The notes below the pieces were generated by a model, which was not told the origin of the DNA, did no database searches, and saw nothing but the letters and a program-made list of their open reading frames with translations. 64,000 nt of DNA from Chitinophagaceae bacterium (lineage in GTDB: Bacteria > Bacteroidota > Bacteroidia > Chitinophagales > UBA10324), in NCBI GenBank assembly GCA_016704325.1, contig JADJAG010000007.1, forward strand, positions 1 through 64,000, given 5' to 3'. The position numbers were made by a program, and so were the translations under genes. Positions 1 through 9,400 of this stretch are shown in pieces (positions within the stretch are counted from its first letter, which is position 1; the number at the start of each line of letters is the position of its first letter).

Positions 1-690
1 TTAACAGGTTGCCCGCACGAAAGCTGATCTTCCTTGCAGAAGGAGGAAGGGCAGACCACTTTACAGCCGGTTTTCAGTTGAATTTTTCCTGGGACTTTTA
101 TGGAGGATTAAAAAATGTCTGGAGCAATGGTTATGCTGCCAGTTCGCTGTTCACGATTCATAGCAACGAGTATCTTGGGTTCCAGCAGGTGCAGAAAACT
201 TCCGTTTACAACCAACCATGATGAATCAGCATGGGATGCCACACCCTATACTTTGTTTAACGGGGCAGACGGCGCATTGGCTGCATCCGTAGTTACATCT
301 TATCTAGGTGGTTGTTCCACTGATTTATAGCAGCCAGGAAGTAGGAAGAAGTACAACGGTTCCGTTTTCAGTAATTCTCCGATCAACTGGAACAGTCATC
401 CGGAAATGTTCCGAAGCATATAAAAGTATTTTCTCATTTTATAATGCCTCCAATGCGCTAAGAAAAGGATCACTCACCACTTTTCCGAACAGCAATGTAG
501 TTTGCTTTAGGAGGAACTATCAGGCAGAGGGAAGTGTATGTAATAGTTAACACGAGGAACTATGCATTCAATTATATTTTACCTGCCAAGTAGCGAATGC
601 AACCTGGAAGAATGCATTCGATAATAGCGATATTACTTTGCCAATGCTGTTGTATTAAATGCATACGAATATCTGGTGATCAGAAAATGA
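1..690 (+). pseudogene. Alpha-amylase family (GH13) 3' end, multiply frameshifted
   Basis: This is the C-terminal part of a GH13 alpha-amylase that begins outside the window. The reading frame must be stitched together. An FLAEGG segment (about 28-50) corresponds to the general-acid Glu region and TNHDESAWD (about 212-238) to the third catalytic Asp. These are followed by LFNGADGALAA, PLIYSSQEVG (312-341), SPINWN, a helical segment ending ALRKGSLTTF, and a beta-sandwich end with VIVNTRNYAFNY, NATWKNAFDNSD and AYEYLVIRK, stopping at 688-690. At least six frame changes are needed, near 205, 310, 367, 420, 590 and 643; several fall in runs of T or A. The order of motifs is that of the family, so the homology is secure. 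Whether the gene is truly dead or only badly sequenced cannot be decided here, because other genes in the window carry similar single-base errors. Confidence 0.75.
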
Positions 691-765
691 TCAATGTTTT
701 AACATTCAGATATCTGCCGGCAAGTGGAAATGGAATAAGCAATTAAATTACTTAGGTAGAATAGA

Positions 766-800
766 GACAGGGGAGTAAGCGCTTTTCTTCCTCCCCTGTC
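766..800. terminator. Hairpin between convergent genes
   Basis: A perfect 10-bp stem (GACAGGGGAG / CTCCCCTGTC) with a 15-nt loop lies between the amylase end at 690 and the methyltransferase end at 814. Flanking AGAAT/ATTCT could extend the stem imperfectly. There is no long T tract, so it is a probable shared terminator of two convergent genes rather than a textbook one. Confidence 0.55.
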
Positions 801-813
801 ATTCTTAAATCGG

Positions 814-1596
814 CTAATTCTCTGCAATAAAAACTAAGAAATGATTCTGCAGGAAATGAAAATCATCAGCAATGTTGAATGGCTGTAACGACTTTGCAAT
901 AGTTTCTTCTACAACATGCTTTTCGTGATGGTTAATTGCAGCTGCAGCAGGGCCAGTTCCCATAAAGCTTTTTACCCCATCGGCCAGACTGGCATAGAGG
1001 AACGGGCAGGCAACGACTGTTTTGTAAGTCAACTTCAATCCATTTCGTTCCAGGACGCTTTCAATTCTGCCATCTTCCGATAATGCAAAAGGTCCGGGTG
1101 TACCCGGGGGAGGTGGGGGCAATAATGATCCGATGGATTTCAGTACCACACTGCCATCACTCATTTCCGGTTTGTCCCAGATACCAATCACCAGCCGGCC
1201 ACCGGGCTTCAATACCCGTTTGGCTTCCTGTAATGCATTTTCAAAACTGCCCGCATACTGGAATGAGTTGAATCCTGCCACCACGTCAAAGTTGTTATCC
1301 TTAAAAGGCATAGCTTCAAGGTCTTCTTCCAGAAAGCTGTTGTTTGGATTGCGTAATCGTGCTACTTCCAATAAACCCGGAGCGGCGTCAATACCGATTA
1401 GTCCGGCTCCAGTTTTTATGGCCAGGCTGCTGAAGAGCCCCGCGCCGCATCCGGCATCTAACACTAAATGATCCGCAGTAAGGTGTAGCTGGTCGAGTAC
1501 TTTTTTGTACATCGGCGTAAACCAGGGCTCAAAATGTTGTGCCCAGTACTGTGGTGCTACACTCCACAGTTTTCCCTGAATTGTTTTTGTGCTCAT
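814..1596 (-). CDS. Class I SAM-dependent methyltransferase
   Basis: A 260-aa Methyltransf_11-type enzyme. The SAM-binding motif I is DAGCGAGLF (about residues 47-55), followed by an acidic LIGIDAAPG strand and an FDVVAGFNSFQYA segment, then LKPGGRLVIGIWD, all typical of small-molecule methyltransferases. The substrate cannot be told. A longer reading from 1638 is open, but a TACTTTTG -7 box at 1622-1629 lies inside that extension, so the ATG at 1596 (MSTKTIQ) is the better start. The gene converges on the amylase remnant and lies just downstream of the broken AraC regulator on the same strand, which might control it; that link is inference. Confidence 0.8.
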   Translation of the reverse strand: MSTKTIQGKLWSVAPQYWAQHFEPWFTPMYKKVLDQLHLTADHLVLDAGCGAGLFSSLAIKTGAGLIGIDAAPGLLEVARLRNPNNSFLEEDLEAMPFKDNNFDVVAGFNSFQYAGSFENALQEAKRVLKPGGRLVIGIWDKPEMSDGSVVLKSIGSLLPPPPPGTPGPFALSEDGRIESVLERNGLKLTYKTVVACPFLYASLADGVKSFMGTGPAAAAINHHEKHVVEETIAKSLQPFNIADDFHFLQNHFLVFIAEN

Positions 1597-1621
1597 TGAA
1601 TAGATGAATTTGTTTAGACCG

Positions 1622-1629
1622 CAAAAGTA
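1622..1629 (-). promoter_or_regulatory. Bacteroidota -7 box for the methyltransferase
   Basis: TACTTTTG on the minus strand fits the TAnnTTTG -7 consensus, 26 bp ahead of the chosen ATG at 1596. No good TTG -33 element is seen at 19-20 bp spacing, so support is partial. Confidence 0.4.
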
Positions 1630-1655
1630 GCGTTGCAATGAGGCACAGGTTTTTC

Positions 1656-2605
1656 TTAAAAGTCCGGAGAGTTGACTAATAAGGTCAAAGGGGCGATTCC
1701 TTCAACTTTTTTGCAGCATAGTTGCAGGTGAGGTGTCAAAACGTTTTTGTAAGCCCTGCTGAAATGAGAAACATTTTCAAATCCACTTTCATAAGCCGCT
1801 TCAGCAACAGTTTTACCCAAATGGCTGAGAAGGTGTTTGGCATTATGTAATCTCTTTTCCAATAGCCATTTTCCCGGTGTTGTATGATACAGCCGCAAAA
1901 AATCTCTTTTATATGCAGACAGGCTGCGGTTGCTTAGCCTGGCAAATACTTCCAGCTTAAGGTTGAAACAAAAATTATCTTCCATTATTCTCTGCAATGC
2001 AACGCTTTGGGGTTCCTTCAATATTGAACTGAAGTAAGACTGTAAGACACTGTTGTCAGGGTTATCAGCAATGGTCAGGATCAGCTCGCTGAACTTCAGT
2101 TTTAAAAGGTACTGGTCCGGAACGTAATCGGAATTGAAATAGATCATCATCGTTTGAAAAAATGCAACGGTAGCAGCATTCTTGCTGATGGTAATAACGG
2201 GTTCGTATTGTTCCTTAGGTTTAGGAAGGGAGTAGCCTTGCTTTTCAGTACTTCACATATAAACTCATCCGGAACAAAAAATAAAAAGAAGCAAAACCTG
2301 GTTTCAAAAAACTGCTCTACAATGGTGGCTCCTTTTCTAACAAACACGCAACTGCCTTCGCGCAAGTCATAAGAGCTATGGGCCATATGCCAGATCTTTC
2401 TCCCTTCCACTACATAAATGATGTAATTGTATTGACTCCAGGTATCTTCATATTTGCTTTTTAACGGACAGTTATAAATGGAAAGAAGGGACTCACCACA
2501 ACGGAATTGCTTGTAATGAGTTGGATTGCCTGCTATTTCCGAATACAGATTGAACAAGGGAAAAACGCTTTTATCAAATTTAGTAATTATATAATAATGC
2601 AACAA
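1656..2605 (-). pseudogene. AraC-family transcriptional regulator, one frameshift
   Basis: Two overlapping reading frames together form one AraC regulator of about 316 aa. The upstream part (2605 to about 2225) is a cupin-like effector domain with RCGESLLSIY and YVVEGRKIWH. The downstream part (from about 2222, EPVITISKNAATVAFF, to 1656) ends in the two helix-turn-helix units, with NRSLSAYKRDF, TPGKWLLEKRL and AAYESGFENVSHFSRAYK. Adding one base near 2225 (a TT run on the coding strand) joins them without a stop. The tail after the second HTH (about 25 aa) is not conserved-looking. This could be a real null mutation or a homopolymer sequencing error; given the pattern across the window I favour the latter. 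The target is unknown; the methyltransferase 60 bp downstream on the same strand is a candidate. Confidence 0.75.
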
Positions 2606-2819
2606 ATGCGCTGTATGGCAGCCTGTTCATGGGAGGAAATTTGAGTTCTTGTGACTACAAGAAAAATTGTAAAGGCAGATTTGTACAACGGTACTTAGAA
2701 AAGCGGTAGCAATGGGCAACAGGAAAACGGTCTCTCTTTGGTCCAAATTTGTAATCATAAGCGTTTATAAATTATCAAAAATGCTCCTGCAGCCTTAATC
2801 AGGGGGTGTACTACAAATT
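2606..2819. other. Intergenic stretch, no gene seen
   Basis: About 210 bp upstream of the AraC gene with no coding signal, hairpin or convincing promoter that I can identify. The repeat island follows directly. Confidence 0.4.
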
Positions 2820-3136
2820 GGATATAGATTATTGGGTGTTGAAATTGAGTATTGAGTATTGAGAATTTAGAATTTGAGAATTGAGTATTGAGAATTTGAG
2901 AATTGAGTATTTGTATAAGTGAGTAAAGCAGAGTAGTGATTACAGAATAGCAAGTGATCGGCTTCGCCGCAGCAATTTAACCATTTAGCAATTTAACCAT
3001 TTAGCAATTTAACCATTTAGCCATTTAGCCATTTAGCCATTTAGCAATTTAACCATTTAACCATTTAGCCATTTAACCATTTAATAATTTAACCCACCAA
3101 CCAATCCTTGACAAGATGAACGAATTGTCGTACGCC
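2820..3136 (+). repeat. Dispersed intergenic repeat, copy A
   Basis: This module recurs in inverted orientation at about 39719-39917. Shared blocks in order: GGATATAGATTATTGGGTG followed by a TTGAAATTGAGTATTGAG tract; GTAGTGATTACAGAATA, CAAGTGATCGGCTTCGCCGC; an 8-bp tandem tract; then AATTTAACCCACCAACCA and ACAAGATGAACG, GTCGTAC. Between these blocks copy A has a variable GAGTATTGAGAATT microsatellite where copy B has (GAGT)n. No ORF is carried. Confidence 0.8.
2972..3091 (+). repeat. 8-bp tandem repeat tract, 15 units
   Basis: Fifteen consecutive 8-bp units of the form RYMATTTA (GCAATTTA, ACCATTTA, GCCATTTA and one ATAATTTA). The inverted copy at 39764-39803 has five such units and a third degenerate tract of five lies at 54189-54228. 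The tract contains no ORF. Confidence 0.85.
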
Positions 3137-3161
3137 CTAATCAGATGCTTGAAAAGACAGT

Positions 3162-4346
3162 TTGTTTCCTTTTCGTATGTTTGACTGGATGCAGCTTGCC
3201 AGGATTTGTATTTATCTGTCTATTGTATGGGTGGTGTTCACCGAAGTGCGATGCGTAAAAGGAAAAGCCGCTGACTATAATCCGTGGAGTATCAGTTTAC
3301 GATGGATACCGGCATATCAGGATGAATCCTGGGACAATGTTCGTACCGGCCTGCTCTGGTCGTTCAGCTTCCTGGGTGCTACACTGCCTGCAGGTTCTTT
3401 TGATGCATCTGTCACATGGAAGAACGATCGGTTGTTTACCTGCGATTTTTCGAAACTCGGATTCAAAAAAGAAGCATTGCTTTCTTTGCAGGTTATTTTT
3501 GACCGGTTGAAAGCATCAGAAGAGTATAGCGCCAAGGGAGGAATAGATCTGGGAAGATTGCTGATGCTCACCATTTACAGTTCCAATCACTATTACCGGA
3601 TTACCGGTATGCATGCATCTTATAATACGCTAAACGAACTACACTTGTCTGACAGCATACTTCAATTGGCACTTACCCATTCAGCAGTAGCAAGTGAAAA
3701 CAGGCTGATTAATATGCCGGCGGCAACCAATTCCGCATCTCTTGCATTCTATTCCGCATCAGAAGGTACCGGCAGCATTGCAGACAGTTCTTTTGCAACA
3801 CAGATTCATGAGACGATGGAGTTGATGCCAAATGGACAACTCCGTTTTGCCATATACGATCTGCAAGGAATCCTGATGCCTTCAGCCAATGCTGTGATCA
3901 GTGCAGCAGGAAAGCCCGGAAAATGCATGTGGTGTCATGAATCAAAGGCACTTACCCTTTTTCAGGAGCAGGACGATGTACCCGGATATCTTACTGCTCA
4001 GGAATTTGTGGAACGTGTAGCATTAACTAACGAAGAGCTAACTGAAATCAGGAATGCCTTGTCAACTGATCTGGTATTTGCCAACCAGTCGGACCACACG
4101 CAGAGTGAACTGCTTTACATCTCCTTCATGGAACCCTCTGCATATCGCATAGCAAACGAATGGGGAAGAACAATTGATGAGGCAACTATTGTTTTAGCTG
4201 ATTTGCCAACACATGAATATCCTGAGTTTCCTTTCCTTGGCCTCCTTTACCAACGCGAAACCGTTGATTTGTTAGCTCCTTACAAGACCGAAAGGGTTCC
4301 GGAGTCGGTACGGGAGTACTCATTTTATGAGCCGGATTTTTTTTAA
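3162..4346 (+). CDS. Predicted secreted protein with a CMWCH (haem c-like) motif
   Basis: A 394-aa protein of unknown function. The N-terminus has a hydrophobic stretch (about residues 10-27, ICIYLSIVWVVF), which suits a signal peptide or membrane anchor. Residues 255-259 are CMWCH, preceded by SAAGKPGK, the only CXXCH motif in the protein; in exported proteins this usually marks covalent haem c attachment. No second cytochrome motif or catalytic signature is visible. The C-terminus ends SFYEPDFF without a T9SS sorting domain. It stands alone between the repeat island and the helicase. It could be a monohaem cytochrome, but a structural zinc or disulfide use of the cysteines is also possible. 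Confidence 0.6.
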   Translation: MFPFRMFDWMQLARICIYLSIVWVVFTEVRCVKGKAADYNPWSISLRWIPAYQDESWDNVRTGLLWSFSFLGATLPAGSFDASVTWKNDRLFTCDFSKLGFKKEALLSLQVIFDRLKASEEYSAKGGIDLGRLLMLTIYSSNHYYRITGMHASYNTLNELHLSDSILQLALTHSAVASENRLINMPAATNSASLAFYSASEGTGSIADSSFATQIHETMELMPNGQLRFAIYDLQGILMPSANAVISAAGKPGKCMWCHESKALTLFQEQDDVPGYLTAQEFVERVALTNEELTEIRNALSTDLVFANQSDHTQSELLYISFMEPSAYRIANEWGRTIDEATIVLADLPTHEYPEFPFLGLLYQRETVDLLAPYKTERVPESVREYSFYEPDFF

Positions 4347-4502
4347 GGAATAGTCTGGGTAATCCAACTTCAGAGGGGTTTGTGACTCACTAACTACTAA
4401 CTACTCACTATTCAAGAATCACCCTTCCAACAAGTTATTCACACGGTCTTCCTTCATTCTGTAATATCCGTTAATCTTGCGGAAACAAAATATGGATTTC
4501 TG

Positions 4503-6985
4503 ATGAAACAAGCTGCTGTAAAAGCCAAAGCGTTAAAAGGGAAAGGCCGTAAATCGAATAAGAGTAGTACTATATCCCATTTGAAGAAACCAGCAAATCT
4601 TACAGTAATAGAGTGGCAGGCGATTTTGCGAAAGCAGATCTCCGGGTTGCAGAAATTCAGGATCACCAATGTGGGTACCGGTATGGTTTTTAGCGATTAC
4701 ACCGTTTATAATACGGCTACGCAGAATTCATACAAAGTAGCGTTGCGCAGCAAAGACAACTCCCTTAATTTTTGCAGTTGCAACGATTTTAAAACAAATC
4801 AACTTGGAACCTGCAAGCACATTGAAGCCGTACTCAGTGGAATCAACAAAAAGCCAATATTGCGCAAGCTGCTTAACAGGAAATATGAACCTGCCTATAC
4901 ATCTATTTATCTTTCTTACCGTGGAAGCAGAAAAGTAATGGCAAGAATCGGTTCCAATAACAAGCCTGCATTTGAAAAGCTTTTTAAAGAATTCTTCGAC
5001 AGCAACCTTGCTCTTAAAGAAGATTCATACTTTAAGATGGAGCAATTACTGCAAAAGGCCAAAGGCATTAATGCTTCATTCCGTTGTTATGATGATGCAC
5101 TGGAATATATTATTCAGTGCCGCGAGAAAATAAATCGGCAGGCATTCCTTAGTAAATATGATAAGGCATTGCTCCCTCCAATTGCCGATATGAAAGTGAA
5201 ATTATTTCCTTATCAAAAAGAGGGAGTGCGCTTCTGCCTCGGAGCCGGACGGGCCATTCTGGCTGATGATATGGGATTGGGGAAAACCATCCAGGCAATC
5301 GCCTATGCTGAATTGATGGATCAGTATTTCGGAATAGAAAAAATATGGATCGTTTGTCCGACCTCTCTGAAGTACCAATGGCAAAGTGAGATTGAAAAAT
5401 TTACCAAAAGCACGGTTAAGGTTGTTGAGGGAAATCTGCTGAACAGGTTAAGAATCTATAAGGAAGATAAGAGCACTTACAAAATTGTGACCTATAATGT
5501 AATTTCCAATGACTGGAAGTATATTAATGAGCAACAACCTGACCTGATTATTCTGGATGAAGCACAACGTATCAAAAACTGGAAGACAAAAATTTCACAA
5601 AACGTAAAGCGGTTACAATCGAACTATGCCTTGGTACTTACCGGAACACCTTTGGAAAACAACCTGGAAGAGTTGTATTCGCTGGTTCAATTTGTCAATC
5701 CGTTTTTGCTCGGCTCATTATATAGTTTCCTTTCTAAGCACCAGGTAAAGGATGTTCATGGAAAAGTGATCGGCTATAAAGATTTGCATGAGATTTCAAA
5801 AGTATTGGAGGGCACGCTTCTTCGCAGAACTAAGAAGCAGGTACTGCAGCAACTGCCGGCACGCACAGATAAGAACTTGTTTGTGGCATTAACACAAAAG
5901 CAAACAGAATTGCACGATGAGTACAGAGATCAGGTGGCAAGGCTCATTGCTAAATGGAGAAGTAAAGGATTTCTCACTGAACAGGAAAGAAACTCCTTGA
6001 TGATCAACCTGAACATGATGCGTATGGTGTGTGATTCTACTTACATCATTGACCAGGAAACAAACCATCAGACTAAAATTGATGAATTAATGAATATCCT
6101 CGAAGAGATTTTTTCTATTGAAGGGGAAAAGGTCGTCATCTTCAGTCAGTGGGAACGCATGACGAGGTTGGTAAAATTTGAATTGGAAAAGAGAAAAGTG
6201 AAATATGAATACCTGCATGGCAGTGTGCCAGCAGTAAAGAGGAAGGATCTGTATGAAAATTTTAACCATGATCCGGATTGCAGGGTTTTTCTTTCCACTG
6301 ATGCAGGTGGCGTTGGACTAAATTTACAGGCAGCCGCCTACTTGATTAATCTTGATATTCCCTGGAATCCGGCTGTGCTGGAACAACGGATTGGAAGAAT
6401 TTATCGCTATGGACAAAAAAAGAATGTGTCCATCATCAACCTGGTAGCACAGGAGACCATTGAAGAGCGCATGCTGGAATTACTAAAGTTCAAAGGCTCT
6501 CTTGCAGCAGGCATTCTCGATAATGGAGAAAGCAATATTTTTATGGGCGAGTCAAAGTTCAACAAGTTTATGAAATCGGTGGAAGAGATTACTGCAACTA
6601 TTCCGCAGTCAGAATCGCCGGCACAGGAAATGTTTGAAGAACAAAAGCCATCGCAAAAATCAGACAATGTTCCTACTCCTGAACAAATCAGTTTGTTTAA
6701 GGATGATGATGTGGTTGAAGAGAAAGCAGCTGCAGTGCCTGTTGCACAGTCTTCAACTGCACCTTCCGAAGCGCCGGATATTATTCAGGCAGGAATGAGT
6801 TTTTTTCAATCAGTTGGTAAAGACTTTTTTCTGACAAGAAAGCTACGGATTCACTTGTTAAAAGCCTTACCGAAAAAGATTCTGCTACCGGTAGAACCTA
6901 TGTAAAAATTCCGGTGGAAAGTGAAGAGATGGTTCATAGTGCAATCAATCTTTTGTCAGGATTTTTCAAAGCAATCGGAAAGTGA
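4503..6985 (+). CDS. SWIM zinc-finger SNF2-family DNA helicase/translocase (frameshift near C-terminus)
   Basis: A Swi2/Snf2-type ATP-dependent DNA translocase of about 827 aa. A SWIM finger with CSC and CKH lies near residues 98-115. The ATPase core follows, with DDMGLGKT (motif I, near 255), DEAQ (motif II), LTGTPLENN (motif III), then LSTDAGGVGLNLQ and QRIGRIYRYGQ in the second RecA lobe. The uninterrupted frame stops at 6905, but a second frame continues from about 6830 (KKATDSLVKSLTEK) to a natural end SGFFKAIGK at 6985. The switch sits on a run of T at 6824-6830, so a one-base indel is the simplest cause. The Glu/Gln/Pro-rich region before it (about 700-770) is a likely linker. The role is probably in chromosome maintenance or transcription; the exact role of these bacterial proteins is poorly known. 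Confidence 0.85.
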
Positions 6986-7136
6986 TTGTTTGGCTGATGA
7001 TACTTTATGTGAGGAAATCTGTAACCAGGAGCGCTACAGGTGATGAGTATTGGTTGCATGACTAATACACATTTGAAGCAAGTATTATTCAGGAAATCTG
7101 ACATAATCATGCCATGCGAAAAGAGCATGCACTAAA

Positions 7137-8765
7137 ATGGTTATTGGCAATTTAGATGAACTAATAAAAGTTAATGATTTTATGAGTAATCACATAGTGA
7201 TCTGCGGGTATACTATCACAGCCGATCCATCTTTTCAGGACGAACGCGTTAGGGTAACTCCATGGTTGAAAGAGCAGATGGAACGTCTTTTTTTGGAGAG
7301 CAGGGATAAGAAAAATCGGAAAATTATCGGTGAATTGAAAGATTTGATCGTTCAGTTTCCGGATACGCCAATATTGAAAAATTATCTGACCGTAGCTTAC
7401 TTTATTAGAAGCAAGTTCGATGAATCCCGAAAAATGAATCAGGAGTTGTTAAGAGTACATCCTGACTATCTTTTTGGGAGAATCAATCTCGCCTTTGAAT
7501 ACTTTGGAAATGGGGCGTTTGAAAAAATGACGGAAGCATTGGGAGAGAAGATGGAGCTGAAAGCACTCTATCCTGATCGCAAACTATTTCATTTCTCGGA
7601 AGTAACTGCTTATTATAAAGTGGCAGTGCTTTATTTCTGTGCCATTCATGATTTAGAAGCTGCCGAAAAGAGGTATGAAATACTAGAGGCAGTAGCGCAT
7701 GAAGACGAGGACATAGAAGCAGTAACAAAATATATTGAAGCTGAGCGATTATACGCCGCCGGAGAAAAATATAGCGAAGAAGAAAAAGTTAAAATAAAAG
7801 TTATCCAGAAAAAACTGCCGCATCGAGGACAAAAGGCAGCACCTCCGGATTTTATTCATCCGCAGATTCATTGGCTATATGAAGAGAATTTGAATATTAG
7901 TCACAGTAAGCTTCGAATAATCACAAGTTTGCCACGGGAATCTCTCCTCAAAGACCTCGAAGCTGTTCTGCTCGATGCTGTTCAGCGCTACTATTTCTTC
8001 CGCAAGAAGGAGGCGTTAGCTGGATGGGATGATGACTGCATGAAGTTTCCGGTGCATGCATTGTTTTTGCTGGGTGAATTGCGGGCAACAGAGAGTTTGC
8101 CGGTAGTTTTTGAGTTTTTCAGCCAGCATGAAGAGGTGTTGGATTTCTGGTTTTCAGATTACTTAACTGAAATTAATTGGGAGCCTTTTTATTATTTATT
8201 GGAAAAGGATATTTCTTTGGCCAGGGATTTTTTATTGAACCCCGGCGTTTATACCTATGCAAAAACTGAAGTTGTTACAGCCATAGCACAAGTGGTATTG
8301 CACAATCCGGAAAGGAAAGCAGAAGCAACGGAATTCTTCAACAGTTTGTTTCATGAATTTGCTAAAACCGGTATCAGATCCAATGTAATTGACAGCGACT
8401 TTATCGCCTATGCAATTGGTGATGCCGCTGAAGCGATTGATCCCTTGCTGCTTCCAGCCATCAAACCTCTTTTTGAAATCGGCTATGTTTCAACAGTAAG
8501 CTACAAATCATATGATGCTTTGGTAAAGCACTGCCACAATCCAGACAGATTAAGCCCATTAAAGCCATTGTTGAATATTTATGATCGTTATGATGATATC
8601 AACAATAGTTGGAATGAATACATGGAAGAGCTGAATGAATCACGGTATCCATTTGAAAACCACACACCATTTATTGCCCCACCTAAAACCGGCAGAAACG
8701 ATCCTTGTCCTTGCGGCAGCGGAATAAAGTATAAGAAATGTTGTTTGGATAAGTTAAATGAATAG
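7137..8765 (+). CDS. SEC-C motif protein with TPR-like N-terminal region
   Basis: Up to 542 aa. The last 25 residues contain GRNDPCPCGSGIKYKKCC, the SEC-C zinc-binding motif first seen at the C-terminus of SecA and found in many otherwise unrelated proteins. The N-terminal half has TPR-like alternating helices (for example LKNYLTVAYFIRSKFDESRK and FGRINLAFEYFGNG), and the middle looks like alpha-helical HEAT-type repeats. The likely start is the ATG at 7182 (MSNHIVICGY); 7137 is only the longest reading. No catalytic motif is seen. A protein-protein adaptor role is inference. It is 150 bp past the helicase on the same strand. Confidence 0.7.
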   Translation: MVIGNLDELIKVNDFMSNHIVICGYTITADPSFQDERVRVTPWLKEQMERLFLESRDKKNRKIIGELKDLIVQFPDTPILKNYLTVAYFIRSKFDESRKMNQELLRVHPDYLFGRINLAFEYFGNGAFEKMTEALGEKMELKALYPDRKLFHFSEVTAYYKVAVLYFCAIHDLEAAEKRYEILEAVAHEDEDIEAVTKYIEAERLYAAGEKYSEEEKVKIKVIQKKLPHRGQKAAPPDFIHPQIHWLYEENLNISHSKLRIITSLPRESLLKDLEAVLLDAVQRYYFFRKKEALAGWDDDCMKFPVHALFLLGELRATESLPVVFEFFSQHEEVLDFWFSDYLTEINWEPFYYLLEKDISLARDFLLNPGVYTYAKTEVVTAIAQVVLHNPERKAEATEFFNSLFHEFAKTGIRSNVIDSDFIAYAIGDAAEAIDPLLLPAIKPLFEIGYVSTVSYKSYDALVKHCHNPDRLSPLKPLLNIYDRYDDINNSWNEYMEELNESRYPFENHTPFIAPPKTGRNDPCPCGSGIKYKKCCLDKLNE

Positions 8766-8852
8766 AAAAGCGAATGCAGGTGCATGCTTTCAGGCATTCA
8801 ACATGCTAATGGTTATTCAGTATACCTTTCCAAATAATAAAGTCTCTTTTCC

Positions 8853-8934
8853 GTTAGAATTTTGAATCCAATAAATGCTTCAATAAAAAATACTTACGGA
8901 TCATCCATTGGCTACCAATAATTTTCGCACGTTC
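8853..8934 (+). repeat. Direct repeat flanking the GxxExxY array, left copy
   Basis: About 80 bp beginning GTTAGAATTTTGAATCC and containing CGGATCAT..CA.TGGCTACCAATA and ACGTT. A clearly related copy in the same orientation lies at 10797-10877, so the two bracket the four-element array. The copies differ at roughly a quarter of positions. Confidence 0.65.
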
Positions 8935-8988
8935 ATAAAAGCCCTGCAACCAAGCACAAGCGGGGTTTCTTGAGTGTGATTGTAGAAT

Positions 8989-9181
8989 GTCTGAACTATG
9001 ATTTTATTGATTTGCTGATTGACTATGATTTTTAGCTGGGTTCATAGCTCATTTAAATTGCAAGGAAGTTAAATGCAAACCAAATTCAAGACCATACGTG
9101 TCCGGATAATTGATGGCCTGTGGCAGATAAAAATGCACTAATCATAGTTTTCAATAAATCATTTCTAATCATAGTTCAGAC
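8989..9181 (-). mobile_element. Short (193-bp) deletion derivative of the GxxExxY element, unit 1
   Basis: Bounded by GTCTGAACTATGATT (8989-9003) and its exact inverse AATCATAGTTCAGAC (9167-9181). The left part matches the 3' end of the full units (about 130 bp, including the degraded 3' coding sequence) and the right part matches their other end, so the middle of the gene is missing. This is a MITE-like derivative, nearly identical to unit 2. Confidence 0.75.
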
Positions 9182-9194
9182 AACTTTTAAAATC

Positions 9195-9387
9195 GTCTGA
9201 ACTATGATTTTATTGATTTGCTGATTGACTATGATTTTTAGCTGGGTTCATAGCTCATTTAATTTGCAAGGAAGTTAAATGCAAACCAAATTCAAGACCA
9301 TATGTGTCCGGATAATTGATGGCATGTGGCAGATAAAAATGCACTAATCATAGTTTTCAATAAATCATTTCTAATCATAGTTCAGAC
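9195..9387 (-). mobile_element. Short (193-bp) deletion derivative, unit 2
   Basis: Same structure and length as unit 1, with a handful of substitutions; inverted ends at 9195-9209 and 9373-9387. It is separated from unit 1 by the 13-nt spacer AACTTTTAAAATC and from unit 3 by the same spacer (9388-9400). Confidence 0.75.
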
Positions 9388-9400
9388 AACTTTTAAAATC

